Assembly (NCBI RefSeq): GCF_000002985.6
Contig: NC_003281.10
Span: forward strand, 3,596,001-3,660,000
Direction of reading: 5' to 3'
From: Caenorhabditis elegans
Lineage: Eukaryota; Nematoda; Chromadorea; Rhabditida; Rhabditidae
Length of the DNA: 64,000 nucleotides
Shown: positions 1-12,900 of the stretch, piece by piece
Layout of the letters: each line of letters starts with the position of its first letter
Position numbering within the stretch: position 1 is the stretch's first letter
Notes under the pieces: model-generated
Told to the model about the DNA's origin: nothing
Databases searched by the model: none
The model's input: the letters and a program-made list of their open reading frames with translations, nothing else
Program-made: the position numbers and the translations under genes

Positions 1-3000
1 CAGATTTGTACTCTTTGTACTATGAAAACTGCTGTATATAGCTGTGTGAGAGTGCCCTCTCCTCGAATGGGTGGTCTCCAAATACATAAAATACACAGAC
101 AGACACATATCGGGAGACACATAAATGCTTGTTTGTCCCCCACCGTCTTCTTATTCTTCGTATTCTCACCCTGTGTCCGCCACCACAAATATGGCAACAA
201 ATCGTTTTTTTTTTGCAATCGAAATATATGAAAGGAGAATAATGACCACCGCCTCCACCGCGAGGCAACTCTCTCTCTTCCGTGCCTGATCCGGGAGCTG
301 CGGTGAGATATCAAAATGAGAAATCGACGGTTTATTTATCTTAAGCTGTCATTATCAACATTTTTGCTTTCCTCTCACCCCCCACCCAATCCCTGTCATA
401 TCACATTTTCTTTTGCTCCTCGTGAACCGGAAACACTTAGATCCCACCGCCGCGGCCAACTTCTTCATTTTTGTCTCGGTGCCCTTTTACTGAAATTTTC
501 TCCTGTATGTCTCTACTTACTTTTGTTTTCATACATTTTCTTCTGCCTCGAAACCAGTTTGCATACCTCATATGTCACAAGACAAATGAGGTAGCGCCAA
601 TCATTGTAGGATCAAATTTTTTCTGGAAATTTTTTTTGTTTTGAAGTTTTGAGATACTTCATTTGCTAGCTCTGCTCTGAGACGTGTTGCATTTAACATT
701 AGCAGAGCGTTTTACCGGCTCGATGCACCATGTCTTTAGTGAGTTGTTTTCCTGTGCTCGGATCTATTTCTTTGAAGCTGTTCTAACATTTTCAGCGAAA
801 AATAATGTCTGAAAAACCCAGAATTATCGAAAGCCTGAAAGGCTGAGAAGGCATTTTTTGAAATTGTACAAGTTGTACAGCGCTTTTGCTCGTAAATTTT
901 GAGGAATGGTACACTTTTTGGCGAGAATACTCGGCATTTGACTCTAGTCTTTTGCACAAGTTTCACCCAAAAAAAATTATCTTGAATCAAAAGTTGAGTA
1001 AACTTGGGCAAGAGTTGGCCAAGACTTTGGCAAAACTTGAATTCAGGCTGCACCAAAGTTTAACCCAAGTTTCACCAAACACTTGCCAAACTTTGGTCCA
1101 AACTTTTCTTGTTTTGTTTCCAACCTGCCTGAATCCAAGTTTTTCCAAAGTCTTGCCCAACTTCCGACCAAGTTTAGCCAACTTCTCATCCAAGTTATAA
1201 TTTTTTGAGCCAAACTTGGGTGAGAAGCTAGAGCCAAATACCGAATATCTTATATAATACGTTACTTGGAAATTTCAATGATTCAGGCAGCATTTTTGAC
1301 ATCTTATATCTTTGAAAATATTACGTTGTTACAAAAGTAACGGAAACAATTTTGCGCGTAATATATATACTATAGTGCAGGGCATCTTGTGGTAATGGAA
1401 TTTTGTGTGGTGCGCTTCAATTTTATGGTGCATCTGATCCATGACCTCACTAGTTAGACTTTTTCAAATTTTATTAATTTGAAACGAGTAAGTACCTTGA
1501 GTCATCACGTCATTACAATTACTATTATCTTCCTATTGGTTCAATTACGCGCAATTTTTCAATTCTACAAAAACCGGTTACTGTAGAATGGCTTGCTCAT
1601 TCAAAAAAAAAAATATTTACCTAGTTGACCATTTCTATTGTGCCACCAGTCATTTCTAGTGTGAGTCACGATTAGGCGCTCCCTTTTTGGGAATTTTTTT
1701 TGATTTTGATTTGATTTGAAATTGGTTAGTTTTCTCGGCAGCCTACCGTTTTCTTTTTGCATTTTAGCAGGAATTTTGATGCTTTGTGTTTCATTTTTTT
1801 GAAAATTTTTTAGTTAGGCATGCACGTGAAGCCTGGCAGACGTTTTTGTGCCTAGGTTCATTGCGCTCAACTTTCAGTTTTCTGACATAGTACTAGTAGT
1901 AATTAGAAACTGCAGAAAAGTAGGTTTTTACCCTCTGAGATGCTTAATGTTGTCAGGTTGGCCGCCTGTACCGTACCTACCATTTTCGGCTTTTCCCCCT
2001 TCCAGCGTAGACACACCCCACAATTAGTAGGCTTTTGCCGCGATTTGCTTCATATTCTCCGCCACTTCTCTCCACTTGTCAAACTTCTAGTACTTTCTAG
2101 AGGAGGATACAGGTCATTTTCTGAAAGTTTTCATCTTCTATCAAAATATGCCAATTGACCTCATAAGCGCGTTTTGATGAATCCCCCATCCTCCCACTCC
2201 CCGTGAACTTAATGACCGTTGTCTGCCTCTTTTTCTCTAAATTTCTCGTGTTTAGTTTTTTGTTCTGGGTGTAGGTAGGCCAACGACCCTGAACGGCACA
2301 GGTACGAAATCTATTTATTCTTTTGATCGAAATTTTTTAATGCATTGTATTGTCATTTAAGGAAGGTTTTATCGATTTTTTTTTGAAATATTTGACTTAA
2401 AAAGCGTATATCTCTGTTGGTTTTGTGTTTTAGTAAAATGGATTAACTAACGAAATATTTATCGAACAATTTTCTACATTTCGTATTGCACAATAATTTT
2501 ATATCTTTAAAACTAGCAGGGATATAAGCTGTCAAAAATTTTTCGCGTAAGTTTGATGCACTAGCAGTGAGAGGAGGTTTGGTGAACTGCACAGCTATTC
2601 AATCACCCAATCAGGGCATTTTTTTAGGCGCAAAAATGGCAGGTTTCTCAAAATTTATAAAAGGTTATTAGTGGTTTTTTTTTTCGAAAAAAAAAGAAAA
2701 ATACCAACAAAAAAATAAATATTAAAATCCTATGTTTTTTTCCAAAACTAAAAAAAAATTATTACTATATTAAAAATTCATCCATAAAATCTAAAAAATT
2801 TTGGAAAAAATTATTTATTTTTCAAAAATCACTCAATTTTGGTTCTGTCAACAAATTTTTAACTACAAAATTGTAGGGAATTTTTCAATTTCAAAGTATT
2901 TTCCAGTTGACAATTTTTTGTTAAAGCCACTAGCAAAAAAGGTATTAGCTGTTAAAGTTAGGTACCTGATCCACTGATTTCACTCGAGTTTTAACTTTCT

Positions 3001-3200
3001 TCTCCTCTACTTTTTCATATTCTCCATCTTTTCCTTTCTAATTTTCTGATCATTATCGCCTTTTCCTCCTCCTCCAATTCAATCGTAATTTTCTCCGCAT
3101 TTTGCCTCTTCTCCGTCCATTTTCCAAACCTTCAGCCGACCTCCTCATGTCAAGAAACGAAACGAAAAACGAAAAGGAGTAGATTCTTTCGCCCCCAGAA
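1..3200 (+). other. ptp-1 upstream intron sequence
   Basis: No exon that I can support. The first 600 bases are less AT-rich, with short mixed-composition stretches; 941-1236 is a palindrome. 2640-2930 is very A/T-rich. It is treated as intron because the FERM exons of ptp-1 must lie further left. Confidence 0.5.
941..1236. repeat. About 300-bp imperfect palindrome (fold-back element)
   Basis: The left arm (from GACTCTAG near 941) and the reverse complement of the right arm (ending CTAGAGCC near 1234) align almost throughout, including CAAGACTTTGG and the centre ACCAAAGTTT...AAACTTTGGT at about 1053-1098. No ORF of note. It looks like a MITE-type fold-back element in the ptp-1 5' intron. Confidence 0.75.
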
Positions 3201-3334
3201 ATGGAAGTACCGGCATTTGTCGGTAAAGCATGCCTTAAACTTAAGGGTTTATGTGTTAATGTTTGGACGGCAACCGTTGCCACGTGCCAAGAAAATGCCG
3301 AAATTGATGAGAAACTTCCGCCCAGGGCGTTTCG
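3201..3334 (+). CDS. ptp-1: Candidate alternative or internal 5' exon of ptp-1
   Basis: An open stretch starts with ATG at 3201 ([13 protein letters not shown]...) and runs 44 codons plus CG into a good donor (CG|GTAGGT) at 3335. The leftover CG joins the C at 8815 to make Arg, so the frame continues perfectly into the ptp-1 exon [11 protein letters not shown] pyrimidine-rich acceptor (TTCTTTCGCCCCCAG) ends at 3198, just before the ATG. The exon could therefore be a trans-spliced first exon of a form lacking FERM, or an internal exon joined to FERM exons outside the window. The surrounding DNA is less AT-rich than the rest of the intron, as expected of coding sequence. This is a prediction from sequence, not confirmed by transcripts. 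Confidence 0.55.
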
Positions 3335-6300
3335 GTAGGTTCTGTTTTTCTTAGTATTTTAGTTTTTTTAAACAAAATTTTTTCCTTTGGTCTTTGAGTT
3401 TCAAGACATTCTAAGCTTGAAAAGTGATCATTTTTCAACAAAATACACGCGTCTAAAAAATTTGGCAATTTGTACTCGCTCTTCTGGAAAACTTAAAGTT
3501 CTATTGAGCATTTTTTGGCAGATAGGATGAAAATATAATTTCAAACATTTTTTACATAGGAAAATAATTTTTAAAACTGTAAAGTCTGCTAATTTTGTTT
3601 AACCTTTAATTTCTTCTTAGGCTCTTTATAGATCTCAAAAAATATATAATTTAAAATTTGCAAAAATTTTTCGTTATGGTTTTGCAAAATATTATCTCCT
3701 GACTTGAGAAATACAAAAATTCCGGAATTCAGAATTTTTCTAGTCGTTCCCAAGATACATGAAAGTTCTAACCCTAAACCAAAAAGTTGCCAAAACTTTT
3801 TCTCAGAAACCGAAATTTCTGTTTCTGGGTGGTCATGCACTTTTTCTATATTTTGTTCATACACCCCCACTCACACCAAACATGTGTAAGCATGCCCCTC
3901 TTGGGACCATTTTGTCTTTTTTGTGTTGATAAACGGGCTAGTGATCGTAAAGCGAGACACGGGGGGGGGTCCCCGCCGACGGAAATTCAATGAGGACATT
4001 GGCTCAGTGTGGTGAAAGCATGCATCTCAGGGTCCCCCTATCTTCAACGAACACCTTAAGAATGTGTAAAGTGATTGTTGGGGGATGATGGTGGCTCATT
4101 GAGCCCAACCACAAGAACCCATTTATCACCCAGATCTACCTGACTGGGGACTCACTTGTTGTGAGGTTTGCGTCTCAAAAGTGGGGTGTCGGCACAGAGA
4201 ATTCTGAAATCTCCGATATTGTTGCACCATATTTGGCAAGTAAACTCGAAATAAAGAAAGCGTTCATCTAATCAGGGAGGCAATTGCCGCTGATTTGCCG
4301 GATTATTGCCGGTTTGTCGAGTTTGCCGATTTGCCGGAAATCCGGAAATTGGCCGGTTTGCTTATTTGCCGGAAACTTTCAATTCCGGCAATTTGCCGAT
4401 TTGCCAGAAATTTCCCAATTCCAGCAATTTGCCGATTTGCCTGAAATTTGCCGGTTTGCCGGTTTGCCGATTTGCCAGAAATTTTCAATTCCAACACTTT
4501 GCCGATTTGCCTGAAGTTTTCAATCCCGGAATTTTGCCGATTTGCCGGAAAAATCGTTTGCCGTCCACCCCTAATTCTAATGAAACCGAATTTTTGGGCA
4601 AAACCGTAAAATACATATGACTTGCCAGTTTAATCTAATGTAATTCTGGAAACCAGTACAGCCCCTGAATTTTGTTCCCATTTTTGCTCACCGAGCCCGT
4701 CCAACCCAGCATGAGGTATTCAATTTCGTATATCCCCCGGCTAACAAAAAGGCAACATAATCCGCCCACCACCACCGCTGCAGGGGTCCCCGCGTGTATG
4801 GCAAAACAGGTAAACAACGAAAAAGGCATGAGATCATTCGAATTAGTGGTCCTGCTTGCGTGGTATAGACGGAAAGGGGGGCTTAATTGTTTTATTCGAA
4901 GCCCCATTTTTGAAGGAAATGAACAACAAAACAACAAATTCGTACATTTTTGCTGGAAAATTTTGAAGGAATGTGCAAGTACTGAGCCGTTGCATAAAGC
5001 GAAGATTTGGAAAACATTGAAATTTAATTCTATAAGAAAATACATTAGAAAACCTGTAAGAAAAATTGCTATAGTTAAGTAAAAAAATTTGCCAGACATG
5101 GTGCATCGAAACACTTTTTAGAAACAAAATTTTCAATTTCTAATTGATGTCTCTTACCAAAATTTTCTAATGAAATCATTTCCTCCATCAATTTAATTCA
5201 AATCCAACCACTTCCCCCTTATAAAAACAAGTTTTCTTTGCATTTTACCTGCCACCTGGCACATCGAGTAACTTTCTGACACTCACACTATACAAAATTG
5301 AAACAGCTGACGCCTTTTCCAGTGTCAAACAACACAATCAGTTTTTGTTCTTCTTCTTCTTCTTTTCTCTTTGATTCTCACTTTTTCCACTCTTCTCATC
5401 CAGGCTTTTCCCATCTGATTGACTGCCCTCCCCCTCCCCAACGGGCCACGCCTATTTTCATGCAACTGTCTAAGTCTCTCCAACCTGCACACTATCTCAT
5501 CACTGTTGTGCAGCTGTAAATTCGGAAAAAGAGCCCCCAGTCCTTTCCCCCCTCTGGGCTCTCAGTTTCACATTGCGTACCGCCGCCGAATTATGCTGAA
5601 ATTCGCCGTTGGCCCATGGGTGGCTGATAAATATGGAACGGCTACGGTGGTGCGTACCGCTAGAACACTGCCACCGGCAAGTGCCAGGAGGACACGGTAT
5701 GTATTTTTGAATAGTTTTACGACTTGGGCTTACTATTAGGCTTAGGCTTAGGCTTAGGCTTAGGCTTAAGCTCAGGTTTAGGATTACGATATAGGATGTG
5801 GGCAGGCGAGTAGCCAAGTTTGGCAACCAAAAACAAAAGCAAAGCCCCAATATTTAAAAAAAATTAATACAATTCCCTTTAAGCACCAGAAGGCTCAAAT
5901 GTCCATAGACGGGGAAATGCAAAAATTTCCATTAAAAAAAAGATTTTAAAGGATATATTTGTCGTCGTTTCCACCTCCATATTTAGAGAACAATTACAAA
6001 AAGTGTTTGCTCTTGAAAATTGGTTCAATTTCCTTCAATATTGGCCAACTTTTCCACCCATTTCTTCCTCACTTTCTTCCTTTTTTTGTCGTTTAAGTCA
6101 ACATTTTTATTGATAAGATAACGAATTTCGTTGGGGGTGATAATTTTGACCTTCCCCTTTTTTGGAAATATAAATTTGGCATGTAATACTAATCCTCAAG
6201 AAAGAACTTAAGAAAGGTCGAGAAATATTTCAAGAAATAGGAGGAAAAAAGCGGAAAAGTCCAATTTTCATTTTTTTTTTCTTCTTCCTCAATTCCATCA

Positions 6301-9300
6301 CACATACTATGTACACATACATAAAACATTTCCACCCCTTCTTAGCTATTCCTCCGTAGTCCTTGGGGGGTCAGGGAAGGAACCGAAATCCATTTTTTCG
6401 GTTTAGATGTGACACCTTTTGCCATGTTGAATTTGCGGTAATTTTTTAATAAAAAAAAACTATGTTGTGACGCATGTTATTCAACCCATTTTGTCAATTT
6501 TATGGTGAGGTTCGAAGAAAATCGAAGAAAAAATTTACCTGAAAATATGTTGAATTTCATGAGAAACGGCGAAGAAACTTTGAAAAATTAAAAAATATTC
6601 TCTTTAAATAAATGTAGAAATCAGGAAAATTTTAGTCTTCAAACTACTATAACTATTCATAGAAATCCAAAACTATACATATTATTCGTTAATAACCGTA
6701 TAAGAACAATATATGGATGAGTGACGCCTACACAAAATAAGCAATTAAGTGTTGGTATATTCGGGATGACTGTGTACCTCCATTTTGCATTGGGAGAGAG
6801 ATTCATTGTGTTACTTTCCCTTTGAAGTTTACCCCCCAAACAAACCTGGTTCTAAATTTTTTCTATGTATAAACTGGCAAAATTTTAGGCAATTTGCTAT
6901 TAGTCAAATCAAATTAATTATACTTTCAATGTTTTTCATTATTCATTGATTAAAAAAAAACAATATTGTCTTGAAAAACAAAATTTTGCAAGTTAAAATC
7001 GTTGTGTTTTTTTTATTTTACGATCACTATTTTTTTAGGAATTATTCTGCAAATTTCCCCAAAGTGATCCGAAAATGGATACGACATTGTGAAATCAGGC
7101 TTGCCGGTTTTTCGATTTTTTTTGGAACAACCGAAAAAACTGAAATGTTTTTCAAAACTTCGGGGCGGGGAGCCTCAGCCAAAGCCAAAGCATAGGCCTA
7201 AGCCTAAGCTTAAGCCTGAGCCTAATCTAGATTTAGTTTACGTTCAAAGTTTCTAAAGATCAAAAATCTTTTCCGGTTGAGTTCTGAACCAGTAAACGTT
7301 ATCAGATATTTCTTACAGAAACCTGATACTTGTTTCCAAGAGATTTTTCCCTGTCATGTGTCATGTTAACTTTGACAGCTTCTCAATAATGTTTTGATAT
7401 TTTACAAGATTTTTCACTATACAATTTTTTGATAGCGTTTTTCACAAGAATCAGTGTTGAAAATATTCACACCTGAATCTTTTCTCACCCTTCCTTTTAA
7501 TTGAACACTTGTCATGATTCAAGAGTGAGGGGCTCACTTTCCGCGTGCCGCCGCCGTGTGGCTCAATGCGTAATTCGATACTCTCGAGAACTTGCGCCCC
7601 CTTTAGAGACCGGTTACCTGTTGGCGCGGCGGCACAAAGAGCAATGGAGCTATTTGAGAGAGAAATGGAGAGAAAGAATAAAAGTTTTGATACGAGCCAT
7701 TCCTGCTGAGAGTTGACAGTATTGAGCCACCACCTGCCTTGGGTTATTGCTCTCCCACGTTTCCCATTTATTTGGTTTTTGAAGATATCGATTTTGCTTT
7801 GATTAAAAAAAGGTTTTGATCTAACTTTTAGAGAATTTCTTGAATTTGAAGTTTTTTATAATTATCATGTTTTGAACGGGTTTATTGAATCTAGAGTTGT
7901 TCAATTTTTTGTTTGCATATCTTTAAGCCGTAATAGTTTAACTAACCAATAAATTTCACTAAAATTCGATTCTTATGTTAGCTTGGAACTGTTCTAGTAT
8001 AATACAGGTTTTCATAAGTTCAAAGGTATTCGGAATAATTTATTACCCTCCCGGGTCATAAAGCATGTATCTTGGTTATATATATTTTTAACGAAAATGT
8101 GATAAAAGTTTTTGTTTTGTTAAAAAAATCCCAATAATATTGAATGCAATTTATACCTTCGATTCATCAAAAATTGTAAGTTTTTAGCTGCAGAAACTTA
8201 CGAAAATGTTAATAAAATGCAAAAATTTAAAAACTTAAAGTTGTTTATATTTGTTATAATTTGTTTCAGTCAATAGCCTCAATTTCCAATATTCGGCGGG
8301 TGCTTTTATCTTTTTGACTTAAAAATGCGAATTTCAACTACTTTTTCAGTCATTTTAAGGATAGAGTACGGTCACAAAAACGGCTTTTAAGGTTTTTAAA
8401 TTTTCAAAAAAAAAGAATGAATGAAGAATGATCATAAGAATGATTTTTAACCATTTTCCAACTCCACCTTTAGGACAATGGACATGACTGTTTGAAGCAT
8501 GGGACATTTTTAGTACAATTTCTTCCCAATTCGTCCAAGTACTTCTTCTTCCTCTATATATACTTCATAGTTCCTGTTTTCGGACACTTTAGTCGTCGCT
8601 TCTTTGTAAGGAGAGAGAGAGAGGGACACTGTCGCCTCAAAAGAATACAGATTATGTATACTTTTCCTCTTTTTCTCTCCTTCTCATACCCTCTATGACC
8701 CATATCCCTGCAACACTCACATACACAAATCATTTTGTAAAATCAGTTAAAACAATGTTGAATGTTTTTAAAATTTAAAATTTAAAATCAATAATTTATC
8801 GATTCAATTTTCAGCGAATCATCAGCACCGTCTCTCCGTCAGCAACGTCTCAGCAAAGAGGCGATCTACTACGGGACACAGGAGAGCTGCGACGAGAAGA
8901 GCTGGACTCCGAGCATGGTAAGAGTATTATTGACTCAGCTCTTTGAACACCTGATTTTGCTACTCTAGTTGACCAACATACGAACCACAAGTTGAAGTAG
9001 ACTAAAATAGATTTTTTACGGGGATTTTTGTGCATTCCTTGGTTGCCTTTGATTTTATCAAAACTTGTAAACTGGAAAAATATGTGCAAAATATTTTTCT
9101 AAATTTTGTATGTTAAACATTTTTTGATAAAACCAACCGCCAAACCCAAAAGCAACAGAGATATAAGCCGTCGAGCATTGGAGAGAGGGATAACACTGAG
9201 TCTCGCCACGAAACATTTCGAGCTTTTCGCGGTACGAAGAAAAAGACCCTCTGTCGCTTTAAATTGGAAATTGAATTTTGGAATCCGTAAGCCTTTCGGA

Positions 9301-9935
9301 AAAACGTTTCTTTGTTGGATTTTAAAATTAATCGTTTCTAATTACAGTTTTTGAAAAAGATTTTCCAAGAGGACTACAGGCTGATTTGTTAACAAAAATT
9401 TTTCAGAAAGAGTTTGACAGTTTTAAAAATACCAAAAAAAATTTTCCTAGATTGGGTACAATATTAAATGTTATAAAAGACGTTATAAGGAGCTCGCTTT
9501 TATGGGGAGGGGGAGGGTAAACCTGCCTGCCTACAGAGCTATAGGTATACGCCTGATTTTTGCCTACCGTTGAAATTCCAACAAATTAGAAATTTGGTGA
9601 ATCTCATGGAATCACCTTGTGAGTTAACGCAAATAAATGCAGAAAAAGGAGGCACGTAGGCAGGCGAATAGGCGCACGATACTTGAACTTTAAGCAGTAA
9701 AAACACAAAACAAGAAGCACTTACTGTATAGCTCCAAGTGCTTCCACCACCATTCTATTCCCTGTCTCCCCGCGCGCCGCCGTCCGGTTTCCCCCCTGCT
9801 CCAAAAATCTCTGCGCCTCGTCTCGATCTCTTCTCAAATGGATTAGAGGACACGAGAGTGTCGATAGGTACTGTCGTTTGAGCAAGAGCATACACACACA
9901 CAGAAAGCTTTTGCTCGAAAAAAGTCTCTGTCTCC

Positions 9936-9967
<32 letters not shown>

Positions 9968-12900
9968 GTACTGATTGAAAGAGCAAAAGAGTTGTGTTCT
10001 TCCTCTTTTCTCCTTCTCCAATCCCTTTTCCACCCCCCGTATATCTTTCGGTGTTAATCAGGCATCATATGCCCATCGGTAATTCGGTGTCATTTCGCGT
10101 CAATGCGGCGCCTGGAAAAATTGATATTGCTGAGACGATAAAGCGATTCAATAAACAGGTTTGAAAATTTTTTGGAAAATTAAAAGCTGTTTCGGGTCCC
10201 GCCACGATGCTTCATGGGCAAAAATCTGTGCAAAAAAAAAAATAAACTTAGCTCCAGAAAGCGCTTTTGAATTTTTTGTCGTTTTTTTTTTTTTCGAAAA
10301 ATTCATCGATTTTTGTAAAACATCTACTTGAAGCCATAAACCTGGAAATACATGAAAATTGTGGCGAGACCCAAAAACCCAGAAAACATTTGCTGCCTTT
10401 ATCGGTAAAATGTTGAGGCCCAAGTTACAAATTGAAATTGTTTGCCAAAATCTTTTTTCTTAAAAAATTTCAAAACAAGCTCAGCCAAACACTGCTCAAA
10501 ATTTTAAACTTGTTTTTTCGCAACTACAATTTGCTCTTTTTTTTTAATCCGTCATGTACCTTTAAATAATATTGCAGGGCCACATAAGGGTTACCAGCTT
10601 GACAGTAGGGCTACTGAAGGGTTACTGTAGGCTTACTTTATGAGGACTTTATGGGGCAGTGGGAGTGCCATAGTGTTACAAAAGGGGTACTGTAAGGTTG
10701 CTGTAGTGTTACTGTGAAAATATCGCAGTAACCCTGTAAGGTGACTTTAGAGTCCCGCCATGTACCTTTAAATGATCTACCGTACCCCCAAACCCCCAGA
10801 GCTCCGAAAATCGATATTACACAGCGATATCTCCCTAAAAAATGTGTCAATTAGTTGTGTGTGTGTGTGTGTGTCTCTCAAAAACCGTCTTGCGCGCGAG
10901 CTTACAAACATAGATTCGAGAGCATGTGCTCTTCCTCTCTCTCGCCACCCACACACACACATACACATCACATACTCCTTAACACCAATCAGAGAAACTA
11001 GAAACAAACCTCTTGATCTTGATGGAAAAAACGTTCAAAATCTTCCAGGCATGTACCTCTACGTCACCGGGAATCCACGCGTCGACGGCTTCTGTTCGAC
11101 CGGTGAGCTCGGGTAGCACACCGAATGGAGCATCACGAAAATCGGCGAATAGTGGATATTCGGGATATGGATATGCAACACAGACACAACAACCCACAAG
11201 TACAACTAATGCAAGCTATTCACCCTATTTGAGTGAGTTTTTTCTGGAAATTCGAACTGAAAAAGCTTTTGTTTTCCTCAAAATATGTTACCTGGTCTCA
11301 ACACGACAAAATTTTTCTTTAAATTATACTGTAACTTTATCGATTTTTCATAGTTTCTCCATAAACATGTATTTATTTAGAAAACTTGATAGAAACAGGT
11401 TTTGAAAAATAGAAAAATCGAATAAAATTTGAAACTACAGTACACTTTAAAGGCACATCTCCGTGTTAAAAAAAACATTAAAAAAAATATTTTTTTCTGA
11501 TTCAGCGATTTTGAAAAGCCAAATTGCAGAAACGATTGAAAATTTGTTCATTTCCAGATGGAACGATATCCCGATCATCCGGAGCCGCAGTGGCAAAAGC
11601 TGCAGCTCGAGGACTTCCACCAACCAATCAGCAGGCCTATAACACTTCGAGTCCCCGAAATTCCGTTGCAAGCTATTCCTCATTTGCATCAGCTGGCATT
11701 GGTGGAAGTCCGCCGAGGTCAAAAAGATCACCTCAGAGTAATAAAGTGAGTTTGAAAGAAAAAATTTTCGAAACAAAACTTTATTTTTAAACTTACTTTT
11801 TTATTTGGAATACTGTAAGCTTATGGTAGGGCTACTGTAGGTTCACGGTACAGTTTGTGGTACTGTGGAGCTACTGTATTATACAATAGGAATATCATAG
11901 ATATACTTAAAGGCTACTGTAGGGTTACTGTATGGATGTTTCGGGTTACTTTTAGGTTACTGTAAAATTACCGTTTTGATACTAAACGATTATTCTAGGG
12001 TTATGGTAGGGTTACTGTAATGCCACTGTATCAATACAATAGGAATATCATAGATAAACTTTGAGGTTACTGTAGGAATACCATTATCATTTAGCTGCAT
12101 TTTTCCACTCTCAAAATTTTCAGTCAAGCAGTCCCGTCGGCGAAGATCAAGTTGTCACAATCAAAATGCGACCCGACCGACACGGTCGATTCGGGTTCAA
12201 CGTGAAAGGCGGCGCTGATCAAAACTATCCGGTAATAGTATCCCGTGTGGCACCAGGAAGCTCTGCAGACAAGTGTCAACCACGTCTAAATGAAGGAGAT
12301 CAAGTATTATTTATCGATGGTCGAGATGTATCAACTATGTCACATGATCATGTTGTTCAATTCATTCGATCAGCAAGATCAGGTCTTAATGGAGGAGAGC
12401 TTCATCTTACTATTCGACCGAATGGTTCGTTTTCTCATTTTTAAATGACAAATGTAGACCGCCAGAATGTGTGATGAATCATCGTCACACATCAAAGTGT
12501 TCCTTCCTCAGAACTACTACACACTGACTCATATATATATATATATAATGTGTTTAAAATTGCAAAAAGATGATTCATTTATAGTGGAATCTCTCCTCAA
12601 CACGCTACTTTTTATTAAAGTTTTTATTTGTTTAAAAACAATTTTATAATTTAGCTGAAGCTTGTACTATAATTTTGCACTGAACAGTTCAATATTTTCA
12701 AAAAAAAATTATAAATAATTTGGTTAGACATTTTTGAACATTTTTTAATAATTTTGATAGTTGAGTAACGATGTAAAAATTCGAAAAATTTTGAATTTTC
12801 TGGTGCTGTGTTTTTCGGTATTTCACATTTATTCACAAGATTACCAAAATTTTCTCATAATTTTAAATACATAATTTCTGAATTTTTTATATTTTCTAAA

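Larger units (their letters stand above)
5697..8814 (+). other. ptp-1 intron with telomere-like repeats and a GC-richer block
   Basis: Holds TTAGGC repeats near both ends of a 1.5-kb segment (5736-5786 and 7196-7225). 7500-7720 is a GC-richer block that resembles coding or regulatory DNA but has no frame I can join to ptp-1. The rest is A/T-rich. Confidence 0.45.

Noticed and set aside
4284..4620. Open frames made of repeated PICRKFxxxxNLP-like peptides, also at 23032-23379, 28937-29508 and 37385-37969
   Set aside because: They are translations of the GCCGATTTGCCGG repeat, open in several frames on both strands, with no splice or start signals.
7500..7720. GC-richer block in a ptp-1 intron considered as another alternative first exon
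   Set aside because: No ATG-to-donor frame leaves the CG-type phase 2 end needed to join the exon at 8815.
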